Part shown: one piece after another, positions 11,193 through 23,135 of the stretch
Position numbering within the stretch: position 1 is the stretch's first letter
Layout of the letters: the number at the start of each line of letters is the position of its first letter
DNA from: Glycine soja
Taxonomy: Eukaryota > Streptophyta > Magnoliopsida > Fabales > Fabaceae
Direction of reading: 5' to 3'
Assembly: GCF_004193775.1 (NCBI RefSeq)
Contig: NC_041018.1
Coordinates: forward strand, 30,711,940-30,775,939
DNA: 64,000 nt
The notes under the pieces: generated by a model
Seen by the model: only the letters and a program-made list of their open reading frames with translations
Databases searched by the model: none
What the model was told of the DNA's origin: nothing
Made by a program: the position numbers and the translations under genes

Positions 11193-13029
11193 TCATATGC
11201 TGACAATAATCGAGGAGCCCGTGAACTTCCTCGAGGCCGAGTATACATCCACCATCACCTTGGCTTTGGCTAGCAATCTCGGAAGCTCTTGACTTCCATT
11301 CAAGGTGAATGCAAACCTATCCATCCACATCATTGCTTCTCTGTGTAATGAATCGATTACTCTCTCTCTCTCTCGCTTCCCTTTTCGCTTGCAGGACGGA
11401 TACCTTTGCATACTCATCCTCTAGCCTTTGTTCATGGGCTTCTACTAGGCTTAGCTTTTCTTTGTATTGGTCAATGATGGCCCACATGTTTTCTTTGGTC
11501 TTGCCCAATTGCTCGGACAAACTCCTTTTGGACCTTTGGCAAGCCTTCAACTTGTCTCCCAATATCATGTCTTCGACTCTTGACTGGTCCTCTCTCGGCT
11601 CTTCGAAGCTTAAGCTTGTTGTTGCTACCCCACAAAGCCCCTCGGAATTTGTTTTGGCCGTATTCTTTCTTTTGGGTCCTCTTTGTTTCCCGTTCCAATG
11701 CTTTGGCAGTGGCCACATTGATGTCCCTCAATTCATCGCCCTCCTTCCGGACCTTGATGGTCGTTGTTTTAAACTTCTCCTTGATGGTTTGGGCCCTTTC
11801 AAGTTTCACCTTTAGGGCTTGCACCTCCTCGCTCTCCTCAGGGGTTTCAGCCTCTTCCTCGCTTAAACCCTTTAGCTTTGGGAGTCAATCCAAATCTTGT
11901 GTCCAAGCCCTCAGCCACTTATGATAGCCACCGATGATCCCATTGCTACATCCCCTAACTTTGCACTGTGCCCCACACCTTGCAGACTCCTAGAAGTATC
12001 CTCGCATTGGGGTCACTGAAACCCCGTGCAATGAAAGGCGTGACGCTTTCCTCTGACAGTGCTCCTCTCATGGGGTAACCAAGTTGTCTTATGGCAAGGA
12101 TGGGATTATAATTGATACAACCCCTCATTCCCATTAAGGGAATGTTTGAGAATCCTTCACATGATAACAAAACCCCGACTTCCCCTTCCTTCCATCGGGG
12201 GAACCAATTAATGGATGCCTCTACCACACTAGCCAAGAGTTGCTCCCAATGTGCCTTCCCTTTCTCGATGCACAAGCATGACCTTGCAGGGGACAGGCGA
12301 GTCTACTTTCGTGGTGAAAGAGGTGCAAGACTAGCCACACATAGAGAGCCGGTGTACAATAGACGATTCTTGCACCGCTCTTTTTGCATCTTTGGTCAAA
12401 TGTGTCATAGACATCGGCCAAAACAGCAACGACCAAACTTTCCTTGCTATGGTGATAAGCAAGGAAGGCGTCAATCGCCACTAGGTCCACTAGCCCATCC
12501 ACATTTTAAAAAAGGATGACTCCAAACGCCAATAGTGCCAAGACATCAATGAATGAAGCTCATTCACCTTGATTGGCCAAAGCCTTCACTTTCTTCTCCA
12601 AGTGCTTCCTTGGTATTCCAATTACCCCATTCCTATTTTGCTTTACTCGGTCCAATTCTTGCGCTGAGATTTTGACTACCTTGGCTATTCTCTCCATGGA
12701 GGGATAGAATCCAGAAAAAGGTATGACTTTCTTCCTTCTAGCGGACATCCCAAGATCTCTTCAAATTCTTCCACGGTCGGTACTAGCTGAAAATCCCCAA
12801 ACGTGAAGCATCTCAGTGGCTGATCGTAATGCTGGGTGAGGGCTCCAATGGCTTCAATAGAGACCTCTATCATAGATAGATCCCAAATCTTCCTATAGGT
12901 CTTGCGGAAGGCTTGACGTTGGAGTTGATCCATCAATTGCCCCAATTCTTGCAAACTGGCAACCTCTGGGCTTTTTATTTTGACTTGATTAAACTGTTTC
13001 TTAAGCAAAGGTGCTTGATCCGATCCCAT
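11193..13029 (-). pseudogene. Ogre-type ORF1 (DUF7745-like), frameshifted
   Basis: Minus-strand pieces in different frames make one former protein: 13029-12685, 12748-12560, 12502-12221, 12275-11955, 11824-11471, 11718-11317 and 11417-11193. The N-terminal piece starts MGSDQAPLLKKQFNQV and includes QPLRCFTFGDFQLVPTVEEF and ILGCPLEG. The middle has DLVAIDAFLAYH and YCTPALYVWLVLHLF. The C-terminal part is a charged coiled coil. This matches my recollection of the DUF7745-type proteins of legume Ogre elements, whose function is unknown. At least four frame changes show it is dead. The ATG at 13027-13029 follows a leader of about 950 bp from the primer site, as expected. Confidence 0.7.
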
Positions 13030-13976
13030 GTTTTGCTAGAATGAAAAGTTCTGTTTGAATCAATACTCCGACATCCTATCATGGAGGAAATATGATGAAT
13101 GCATGAAGTAATGCTTATGCTACGCATGACACAAATGCATTTACAGACACACGAGCCCGAAAGATCATCTCTTCTTACTCACAACATTTGGGCGTCATGG
13201 TTCATTTGTGGTCATCACCACGGTGCCCTATGTATGTATTTAAGAAGGTGATGCGAACCTTTTGACTTCCTATGACAAAATGGCGAGACCAAAGTAATGC
13301 ATGAGTAACGCAATACAGGCATATGTGTGAGAGCACGAGGTTGATAGCGCAAAAGAGAAACATACTAGACGTACAAGTATGGTAACATAATCAAATAATA
13401 ACACAACAGAGACACACATAGGCATGACACTACAATATATGCATGGCAATATCAAGGAAACAAACACGCAGCATGTTTGCTTCGTGCCCCTATTTCAGGA
13501 ACCTAAGTGGGGGAACTAAAAGGTATTTAGTGATAATTCCCAAGGTGGTTGCATCTAGCTTTCAAAGGTTTCTAGAGATATCATGCCCTTTTGATATCAA
13601 CATTGTGGCGGTAGGGACTACCAGCGACAACGTATCATCAAAGAGAAAAACTCTAGATGAGGTTTCACTGTCGTCAAGCAAGTCGAAGACTCAGCATGAC
13701 CACAGATTCACCTCCACCTCCTATGTTACCATGGACCCGGGTATAGGGCCCTTAACAAATCACCGTGTGTGCAAAAAAGTGTAGGTTTTGAGTGCATCAA
13801 AATGAATATATATTTATTGATGCATATATTAAAATAACAACTACACAATATGCAAAATACATCAAAGGAGTTATATGCACATAAGAACATAAGAAAAATA
13901 AAGGGAAACAAACAAAAGAGAAAATCATGGTAAGGAATGCACACAGATTAAAAATGGCCTAACTCTCTAAAAATAG
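13030..13976 (-). other. 5' leader of minus-strand Ogre-like element
   Basis: Non-coding leader between primer site and ORF1. Blocks near 13445-13640 reappear in reverse orientation at about 63560-63740 (for example GGGGCACGAAGCGAACATGC there), which ties the two Ogre-like elements to one family. The plus-strand ORF at 13443-13784 is a chance frame. Confidence 0.65.
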
Positions 13977-13994
13977 TCCACAGTGGAGTCGTCA
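13977..13994 (-). other. Primer binding site, tRNA-Arg type (degenerate)
   Basis: On the minus strand TGACGACTCCACTGTGGA lies two bases inside the LTR. It is a mutated form of the site kept at 63231-63249, and corresponds to the tRNA-Arg-complementary site of Ogre elements. Confidence 0.7.
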
Positions 13995-13996
13995 AC

Positions 13997-15361
13997 TGTC
14001 GCAACCTACCCCTCGGCGAGAGGTCGATGCGAGGCTCATGGGAGCATCTTCCAAGGAAGGAAAATGTGTGGAGTCACAACCAATGTTTATTTGAGGAAAA
14101 CGTCAGAAAAACCAAAAGCGGTCTACGAATTTTAAGAATAAAAGGTTCGGGAGTTATTTTTACGCATGGGGAAGGTATTAGCACCCCACGCATCCGTCAC
14201 AAGGGACAACAACCTTTAATCAAATGTGCAAAATCATGACTTCAACTTTATTTTATTTTCCCTCTTTTACGTTTTTTTTATCTTTCTGGGGTCGACAAAA
14301 GCGGAGCTTTTGCTCCTACATATCCTCAATTGCGATGAGGAACTCAGACCTACATAGTTCTTTGAAAAGCAAGAAAGTTATGCGAAGTGTTGATTTTAGA
14401 CTTTTAAACGGTTCGTTTTAACAGATAAAAGTGAAAAAGGGACCGTTAAGGCATTGGACATTTGAACGGACTCAAATGATTTTTTGTGTAAACAAAAGCT
14501 TGATTTGTGAGTTGATTTTAGCTTTGGTTTCACTTGGTTATTTCTCAACTCATTAAAAGAGAACTTTCAAAGTAAATGACCAGTTGAAACTTACCTTTTT
14601 TATGATTAATTGATGTTACAACATAAACGATCGCTTGAATTTCATTTTTAAGGTGATTAAACGAGATTACAACATAAACAATCAGTTGAAATTCATTTAA
14701 ACATTGATTAAGTGAGATTACGGCTTAAACGATCGATCGAAACTCGCTTAAAACAAAGAAAAAGATCACCAATGATAGAAGAATGAAAATAAAGCCAAAC
14801 AAAGTAAGAATGGACTCCTAAGGGTGCATAGAATGAATTCAAAGCTTCGAAATTGAAAACTAACCGGTCGAAGAACAATGAACGACGAAGAACAGACGAA
14901 GAATGGCGAAGAACGTTCACAAAAACATTAAGGAAGCGCCTCGATCTTGATTTTTCTTCTTTTCTCTCCTTCTTCTCACCAATTTCAATGAAATATGCTT
15001 ACTAGGGATGCTAACCCCTTCCCTTCAGCCCCCCCACACCTATTTATAGGAAAATGGGGGGAGAAGGTTGCAACACAACTCGCCAAGGCGAGCTGGTTGC
15101 TTCCTCTAGAAGCAACTTGCTCGCCCAGGCGAGTTGGTTGCTTCCTCTTGAAGCTTTCTAATGGGCCCAGGTGGGCCCAGGGGCTGAGGAATGCCTCCAA
15201 ATTGACCATTTTCCCCTATTTTGAGTATTTTGCTCATTTCCTTCCGAAACGTCACAAAACCCTATGGATTGCGCAACAATTGGTGTTAAGCAGCTCAACT
15301 TGGCTGGCAAAAATCCTCATGTTCACAAAAATTCGTCCTCGGATGAAATTACAGTATGACA
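13997..15361 (-). repeat. 5' LTR of minus-strand Ogre-like element
   Basis: A 1365-bp LTR running TGTCATACTG (15361) to TTGCGACA (13997) on the minus strand. A TATA box lies at about 15037-15046 (CCTATAAATAGG in reverse). Upstream of it CTCGCC/GGCGAG inverted repeats occur at about 15078-15135. Satellite begins at 15362 with no spacer, so 15362-15366 (ATCAT) is one target-site copy. Confidence 0.8.
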
Positions 15362-18300
15362 ATCATACACACGAGTCACAAGTCAAGGCTGTTTGAATTT
15401 ATCTTGCGCTTCTATGTTTAATTTCGAGCGTCTTGATATATTATGGACCTGAATCGGACATTCGAGTGAAAAGTTATGAGCATTTGAATTTCTCGAGAGC
15501 TTCCGTTGTTCAATTTCGTGCGTTTCAATATATCAATGGCCTCAAACATACAACCAAGTCAAAAGTTAAGGCAGTGTGAATTTTCCAAGAGCTTTCTCGT
15601 TCAAACTTGAGCATCTTGATACAATATTGGCCTGAATCGAACATCCGAGTCAAAAGTTATGGCTGTATGAATTTGCCTTGTGCTTCCTATTTAATTTCGA
15701 GCATCTCGATACATTATGCGCCTGAATCGGACATCCGAGTGAAAAATTATGACCGTTTGAATTTCCCGAGATGTACAATTGTTCAATTTCGAGCTTCTCG
15801 ATATATAATGGGCCTCAATCATACACCCGTGTCAAAAGTTATGGCCATTTCAATTTGTTGAGAGCATTCTTGTTCAAATTCGACTGACTCGATATATTAT
15901 TGTTTTGTATTGGACATCCGAGCTAAAAGTTATGGCGATTTGAATTTTCCCTGTGCTTCCAAGTTTAATTTTAAGCGTCTCGATATATTATACGCCTGAA
16001 TCGAACATCCGAGTGAAAGTTATGACCATTTGAATTTCTCGAGACCTTCCATTATTCAATTTTGAGCATCTCGAGATATCATGAGCCTAAATAAAACACC
16101 CGAGTCAAAAGTTATGGCCGTTTGAATTTAACGAGAGCTTTTATGTTCAAATTTGAGCGTCTCGATATATTATTGGCTAGAATCAGACATCCGAGTGAAA
16201 TGTTATGGCCATTTTATTTTGCCTTGCGCTTCCATGTTTAATTTCGAGCATCTCGATATATTATGCGCTTGAATCGGATATTCGAGTGAAAAGTAATGAC
16301 CATTTGAATTTCTCGAGACCCTTCATTGCTCAATTCTGAACATCTCAATATATCATGGTCCTCAATCATGCACCTTTTAAAAAGTTATGGCTGTTGCAAT
16401 TTGCCAAGATCTTTCTTGTTCAAATTCGACCGACTCGATATATTATTGTTGTGAATTGGACATCCAAGTCAAAAGTTATGGTGGTTTGAATTTGCCCTGC
16501 GCTTCCAAGTTTAATTTCAAGCGTCTCGATATATTATGCGCCTGAATCAGACATCCGAGTCAAAAGTTATGGCCATTTGAATTTAACGAAAGCTTTCATG
16601 TTCAAATTCGAGCGTCTCGATATATTATTGGCTTGAATCAAACATCCGAGTGAAAATGTTATGGCCGTTTTATTTTGCCTTGCGCTTCCATGTTTAATTT
16701 CGAGCATCTCGATATATTATGCGCTTGAATCGGATATTCGAGTGAAAAGTAATGACCATTTGAATTTCTCGAGACCCTTCATTGCTCAATTCTGAACATC
16801 TCAATATATCATGGTCCTCAATCATGCACCTTTTAAAAAGTTATGGCCGTTGCAATTTGCCAAGATCTTTCTTGTTCAAATTCGACCGACTCGATATATT
16901 ATTGTTGTGAATTGGACATCCGAGTCAAAAGTTATGGCGGTTTGAATTTGCCCTGCGCTTCCAAGATTAATTTCAAGCGTCTCGATATATTATGCACCAG
17001 AATCAGATATCCGAGTGAAAAGTTATGACCTTTTGAATTTCTCGAGACCTTCCGTTGTTCAATTTCGAGCGTCTCGAGATATCATGAGCTTAAATAAAAC
17101 ACCCGAGTCAAAAGTTATGACCGTTGCAATTTGCTGAGAGCTTTCATGTTCAAATTTGAGCTTATCGATATATTATTGGCCTGAATCGGACATATGAGTG
17201 AAATGTTATGGCCATTTTATTTTGCCTTCTGCTTCCATGTGTAATTTCGAGCATCTTGATATATTATGCACTGAATTGGATATCCGAGTAAAAAGTTATG
17301 ACCATTTCATTTCTCGAGACCTTCCATTGCTCTATTTCGAGCATCTCAAAATATCAAAAGATACGGTCGTTTGAGTTTTCCAGAGCTTTCATGTTCAATT
17401 TTGAGTGTCTCGATATATTATTGGCATGAATCAGACATCAAAGTGAAAAGTTACGACCGTTTGAATTTCTCGAGACCTTCTGTTGTTCAATTTCGAGCAT
17501 CTTGATATATCATGAGCCTAAATCATACACCCGAGTCAAAAGTTATGGCCGTTCAAATTTGCTGAGAGCTTTCATGTTCAAATTCGAGCGTGTGGATATG
17601 TTATTGGCATGAATTGGACATCCATGTCAAAAGTTATGGCCGTTTGAATTTGCCTTGCGCTTCCATGTTTAATTTCGAGCGACTCGATATATTATGCTTC
17701 TGAATCATACACCCGTGTCAAAAGTTATGGCCATTTCAATTTGTTGACAACTTTCTTGTTCAATTTCGAGCATCTCGATATATCATGGGCCTCAATCATA
17801 CACTTGAGTCATATTTTATGGCCGTTTGAATTTGCCTTGCGCTTCCATGTTTAATTTTGAGCCTCTCGATATATTTTGGGCCTAAATCGGAGATCCGAGT
17901 CAAAATTTATGGCCATTTCAATTTGCCGAGAGCTTTGTAGTTCAAATTGGAGTGTCTCAAAATATGATGGGCCTTAATCATACATCCGAGTCAAAAGTTA
18001 TGGTCGTTTGAATTTTCCATGCGCTTCCTTTTTAATTTCAACCATCTCGATATATTATTCCCCTAAATCAGACATCCGAGTGAAAAGTGATCACCATCTG
18101 AATTTCCCGAGAGCTTTCGTTGTTCAATTTAGAGCGTCTCGATATATCATGGGCCTCAATCATACAAACGTGTCAAAAGTTATGGCAGTTTCAATTTGTC
18201 GAGAGCTTTCTTGTTCAAATTCGAGCGTCTGGATATGTTATTAGCGTGGATTAGACATCCGAGTCAAAAGTTATGGCCGATAGAATTCACCATGCTCTTC

Positions 18301-21141
18301 CAAGTTTAATTTCGAGCGTCTCGATATATTATGCGCCAGAATCGGACATCCGAGTGAAAAATTATGACCATTTGAATTTCTTGAGACCCTCCGTTGTTCA
18401 ATTCTTAGCATCTCGATATATCATAGGCCTCAATCACACACCCAAGTCAATAGTTATGGCCGTTTGAGTTTGCCCAGAGCTTTCGTGTTCAAATTCGAGC
18501 GTCTCGATATATTATTGGCATTAATTCATCATCCGAGTCAAAAGTTATGGCGTTTGAATTTGCCTGCGCTTCCAAGTTTAATTTTGAGCGTCTCGATATA
18601 TTATGCGCCAGAATCGTACATCCAAGTGAAAAGTTATGACCAGTTGAATTTCTCAAGACCTTCTGTTGTTCAATTTTGAGCGTCTCGATATATCATGAGC
18701 CTAAATCATACACCCAAGTCAAAAGTTATGGCCGTCCGAATTTAATGAGATCTTTCATGTTTGAATTTGAGTGTCTCAATATATTATTGGCCTGAATTGG
18801 ACATCCTCATGAAATGTTATGGCCATTTTATTTTGCCTTGCGCTTCTATGTTTAATTTCGAGAATCTCGATATATTATGCACATGAATCGGATATTCGAG
18901 TGAAAAGTAAGGAGCATTTGAATTTCTCGAGACCCTGCATTGTTCAATTCCGAGCATCTCGATACATCATGGGCCTCAATCATACACCTGAGTCAAAAGA
19001 TATGACTGTTTGAGTTTTCCCAGAGCTTTCATGTTCAATTTCGAGCGTCTTGATATATTACTGGCCTGAATCAGACATCCGACTCAAAAGTTATGGCCGT
19101 TTGAATTTGCCATGTGCTTCCATGTTTAATTTCGAGTGTCTCGTTATATTATGCGCCTGAATCAAGCATCCTAATGAAAGGTTATAACTGTTTGAATTTT
19201 CCAAGAGCTTCAGTTGTTCAATTTTGAGCGTCTCAATATATCACGGGCCTCAATCATACACCGAAGTGAAAGATATGGCCTTATGAGTTTGCCCAGAGCA
19301 TTCGTGTTCAATTTCGAGCGTCTCGATATATCATGAGCCAAAATCATACACCTGAGTCAAAAGTTATGGCCGTTCGAATTTGCCGAGAGCTTTAATCTCC
19401 AAATTTGAGATTATCGATATATTATTCGCATGAATTGGAAATCCGAGTCGAAAGTTATGGCCGTTTGAATTTGCCTCACGCTTCCATGTTTAATTTCTAG
19501 CGGCTCGATATATTATGCGCCTGAATCGGACATCCAAGAGAAAGGTTATGATCGTTTGAATTTCCAGACAGCTGCCATTGTTCAATTTTGAGCGTCTCGA
19601 TATATTATGGGCCTTAATCATATACCCAAGTCAAAAGTTATGACAATTTGAATTTGCCGACAGCTTTGTTATTCAAATTTGAGGGTCTCGATATATTATT
19701 GGCCTGAATATTACATTCGATTCAAAAGTTATGGCCGTTTGAATTTGCCTTGCGCATCCATGTTTAATTTCGAGTGTCTCGATATATTATGCGCCTGAAC
19801 TGGACATCCGAGAGAAAAGTTAAGACCATTTGAATTTCTTGAGACCTTTCATTGCTCAATTCCAACCGTCTCGATATATCATGGGCCTCAATCATACATC
19901 TGAGTCAAAAGATATGACCGTTTGAGTTTTCCTAGAGCTTTTATGTTCAATTTCGAGCGTCTTGTTATATTACTTGCCTGAATCGGACATTCGACTCAAA
20001 AGTTATGGCCGTTTGAGTTTACCTTGCGCATCTATGTTTAATTTTGAGCATCTTGATATATTATTGGCCTGAATAGGACATTCGAGTCAAAATGTATGTC
20101 GGTTTGAATTTGCCTTGCGCATCCATGATTAATTTCGAGCATCTCGATATATTATGCGCCGAATTGGACATCCGAGAGAAAAGTTATGACTGTTTGAATT
20201 TCTCGAGAGCTTCTGTTGTTCAATTTTGAACGTCTCAAGATATCATGGGCCTCAATCATACATCGTACTGAAAAGATATGGCCTTTTGAGTTTGCCCAGA
20301 GTTTTCATGTTCAATTTTGAGCGTCTCGTTATATTACTGGCCTAAATTGGAAATCTGAGTTAAAACTTGTGGCCGTCTGAATTTGCCTTGCGCTTCCATG
20401 TTTAATTTCAAGCGTCTCGATATATTATGCACCTGAATCGAACATCCGAGTGAAAATTTATGATCGAGTCGAAAGATATGGCCGTTTCAGTTTACCCAGA
20501 GCTTTCGTGTTCAAATTTGAGCGTCTCGATATATTATTGTCCTTAATTGATCATCCAACTCAAAAGTTATGGCGTTTGAATTTGCCTTGCGCTTCCAAGT
20601 TTAATTTCGAGCGTCTCGATATATTATATGCCTGAATCGGACATCCGAGTGAAAAGTTATGACCGTTTGAATTTCCCAAGAGCTTTTGTTGTTCAATTTC
20701 GAGCGTCTCAATATATCATGGGCCTCAATCATACACCCGAGTCAACATATATGGCCGTTTGAGTTTGCCCAGATCTTTCGTGTTCAAATTCGAGCGTCTC
20801 AATATATTATTGGCCTTAATTGATCATCCGAGTCAAAAGTTATGGCGTTTGAATTTATCTTATGCTGCCAAGTTTAATTTCGAGTGTCTCAATATATTAT
20901 GCGCCAGAATCGAACATCCGAGTGAAAAGTTATGACCATTTAATTTTCTCGAGACCTTTCGTTGTTCAATTTCGAGCGTCTCGATATATCATGAGCCTAA
21001 ATCATACACCTGAATCAAAAGTTATGGTCGTCCGAATTTAATGAGCTTTCTTGTTCAAATTCGAGCATCTCGATATATTATTGGGCTGAATCGGACATCC
21101 GAGTGAAATGTTATGGCCGTTTTATTTTGCTTTGCGCTTCT
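15362..21141. repeat. CentGm-type centromeric satellite array, block 1
   Basis: About 63 tandem monomers of 91-92 bp. Each carries a 'GTTATGRCCRTTTGAATTT' start and a CTCGATATAT core. Three monomer classes follow one another: one with GCGCTTCCATG and TATTATGCGCC, one with TTCCGTTGTTCAA and ATCATGGGCCTCAATCATAC, and one with CTTTCTTGTTCAAATTC and TATTATTGGCC. Lengths are 91, 92 and 91 bp, matching the CentGm-2/CentGm-1 sizes. The array ends in phase with block 2 at 33662. Confidence 0.95.
16200..17010. repeat. Recent 5-monomer (456-bp) duplication in satellite
   Basis: A stretch of about 350 bp with private variants (AAGTAATGACC, CTTCATTGCTCAATTCTGAACATC, ATGCACCTTTTAAAAAG) occurs at about 16201-16560 and again 456 bp downstream, nearly identical. 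It is far more similar than neighbouring monomers. Confidence 0.8.
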
Positions 21142-21400
21142 TGTTTGATCAAGTTGCCTCATAATAATTAAGAAGGGGAGGTTGAATGAATTATTAATGT
21201 ACCTTGACTAATTAAAACTTATCCTTCTTAATGTTACTAGATTCAATTAGGCTTTACTACTAAGTTATGCAACTTAAACAAAAGTAAAGCGTAAAAATAA
21301 AGTACACAGCGGAAATTAAAAAGTGTAGGGAAGAAGAAGACAAACACAAGAAATTTATATTGGTTCGGCAACAACCCGTGCCTACATCCAGTCCCCGAGT
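21142..21400 (-). repeat. Solo LTR (minus), 3' part, outer layer of the nest
   Basis: On the minus strand this is the last 259 bp of a copia-type LTR: a GGGGACTGGATGTAGGCAC block, an AACCAATATAAA block, then GAGGCAACTTGATCA near the end. The remainder is at 32251-33661. The flanking satellite gives CTTCT (21137-21141) on the left and CTTCC (33662-33666) on the right, a target-site duplication with one transition, and the satellite phase continues across. Confidence 0.8.
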
Positions 21401-22079
21401 TGTAGAAGCAAGCTTCATGATGAATCAAGATTGATTCAAGGAGTTTTGATGATAACAAAGATGATGACAAAAAGCTCAAAAGTCAAGATCACTTCATGAT
21501 AACAAAGATGATGACATTCAAGAATGAGTTCAAGATTGAGTCAAGAACACTTCAAGGATCAAGAGGAAATTTGATTTCAAGAATCAAGATTCAAGATTCA
21601 AAGATTCAAGACTCAAAGATTCAAGAATCAAGAGAAGACTTAATCAAGATAAGTATTAAAAAGTTTTTCAAAACATTGAATAGCATAAGAAGTTTTTACA
21701 AAATCATTACCAAAGAGTTTTACTCTTTGGTAATCGATTACCAGATTATAGTAATCGATTACCAATGGTTTTAAAACGTTAAGATTTTCAAAATTCAAAA
21801 TGAAGAGTCACATCTGTTGATGTGTAATTGATTACACCTTTATGGTAATCGATTACCAGTGACTGATTACGAAAAATTCATTTCCAAAAGTCACATTTCT
21901 TCAAGTGACTTGTTTCTAAAGATTCTTTCAAAAGCCATATCTTTTTAAGTGATTAGTTTTAAAGGAATTTCCAAGAGTTACAAGTTTTGACTTGAGTCAT
22001 CAAGAAACTATAAATATATGATCTTGGCATGAAACATTATAACAATCACATTCATATCTGTCATCTCTTTCAATCATTC
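21401..22079 (+). repeat. Solo LTR (plus), 5' part, second layer of the nest
   Basis: Starts TGTAGAAGCAAGC. It holds palindrome doublets at 21730/21751 and 21824/21845 and a TATA box CTATAAATATATG at about 22008-22020. SIRE1 interrupts it at 22080, some 60 bp after the TATA box; the other half resumes after 31332. Flanks CGAGT (21396-21400) and CAAGC (32246-32250) are a target-site duplication differing by two transitions. Confidence 0.8.
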
Positions 22080-23077
22080 TGTTAGTGCTTAGCTTTACTT
22101 AGTTTTAAAAGATTGGCTAAAATTTTGTTAAAACATAAGCACTTAGACAATGAAGGAAAGCTGGAGTTGCTGCACATGATGTCTAACATTATGTCAAGGA
22201 ATCAGATCGGGCTGCACAATGCACAAGGCAAGATAAAATGTCAAATGAAGAATTGAAGCTGCAGGATCCACGATGTCGGATACAATGTCCAGGACATCCT
22301 GCCCGAAAATACTGGACACATAAATCTGTTATATCTTTAACAGATTAATGTGCAGTCAGCAACAGATTAGGAGCTCTATCTTTAGGAACGAATTAAAAGA
22401 TAATTAAAGATCGAATTACAAACTTGAATAGTTTCGTTCAGGGATTAGAGATTGAAGATAAAAACTAAAAGATAAAAATTTATCTTTTAGATCTTTAAGT
22501 GCAGATTTTTCAGGAGAATGATAGAGCTTATCCAGCGCAAGTTGTTGCAGCCCAGATACGTACACTGCTATATAAACATGAAGGCTGCACGGTTTTTTTA
22601 ATCAAGTCAGAGATTGAAGAGTTATTTTGTGAGTTTTGTGACTTGAGTGTTTTGTGAGCCACCTTGATGTTACCCTAACATCAAGTGTTGGACCTGAGTG
22701 TGTAGAGTTGATCTCTATTGTTCAGAGAGCAATCTCTGATGTGTCTTTGATTTGTAAACACGGGTGAGTGATTGAGAGGGAGTGAGAGGGGCTCTCATAT
22801 CTAAGAGTGGCTCTTAGGTAGAAGTTGCATGGGTAGTGGTTAGGTGAGAAGGTTGTATACAGTGGCTGTTAGATCTTCGAACTAATACTATTTTAGTGGA
22901 TTTCCTCCCTGGCTTGGTAGCCCCCAGATGTAGGTGACGTTGCACCGAACTGGGTTAACAATTCTCTTGTGTTATTTACTTGTTTAATCTGTTCATACTG
23001 TCATAAACAATCTGCATGTTCTGAAGCGCGATGTCGTGACATCCTGTACGACATCTGTCCTCAGTATCAGAATTTCA
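22080..23077 (+). repeat. 5' LTR of SIRE1
   Basis: TGTTAGTGCTTAG...AATTTCA, 998 bp. The TATA box is at about 22569-22576 (CTATATAAAC). Three copies of the GATGTC composite motif lie at 22178-22203 (degenerate), 22272-22298 and 23030-23055. Confidence 0.95.
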
Positions 23078-23079
23078 AT

Positions 23080-23091
23080 TGGTATCAGAGC
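23080..23091 (+). other. Primer binding site of SIRE1 (tRNA-iMet)
   Basis: TGGTATCAGAGC two bases after the LTR complements the 3' end of initiator tRNA-Met, the standard primer of plant copia elements. Confidence 0.95.
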
Positions 23092-23135
23092 AGGCACTCT
23101 AAATCACTGAGTGAGATCTAGGGAGATAAATTCTG

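Larger units (their letters stand above)
10822..15361 (-). mobile_element. Ogre/Tat-like gypsy retrotransposon, 5' end (minus strand)
   Basis: Read on the minus strand: LTR (15361-13997), primer site, leader, an extra ORF1, then the start of gag, cut off at 10822 by the LTR fragment on the left. The LTR end GGTTGCGACA, a primer site of tRNA-Arg type and an ORF upstream of gag are the defining layout of Ogre-type elements. A related copy in the opposite orientation begins at 61164. Its right edge lies inside satellite DNA, so it inserted into the centromeric array. Confidence 0.8.

Noticed and set aside
11309..11924. Plus-strand ORFs of 114-168 codons
   Set aside because: They lie opposite the Ogre ORF1 coiled-coil region; the Ser/Leu-rich composition is that of an antisense frame.
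13443..13784. Plus-strand ORF of 113 codons
   Set aside because: It lies in the Ogre-like leader, has no motif, and is not kept in the homologous block near 63.6 kb.
15607..20635. Many ORFs of 60-90 codons in the satellite
   Set aside because: They repeat the same peptide because monomers of 91-92 bp shift frame regularly. They have no start context, no domain and no selection signal.
15362..21141. Possible CENP-B-box-like motif (CTTCCGTTGTTCAATTTCG) in the monomer
   Set aside because: It lacks the TTCG...CGGG core arrangement, and plants have no established CENP-B box use.
23080..23091. tRNA gene
   Set aside because: TGGTATCAGAGC here, at 51386 and in variant form at 46613-46628 is a primer binding site; no cloverleaf surrounds it.
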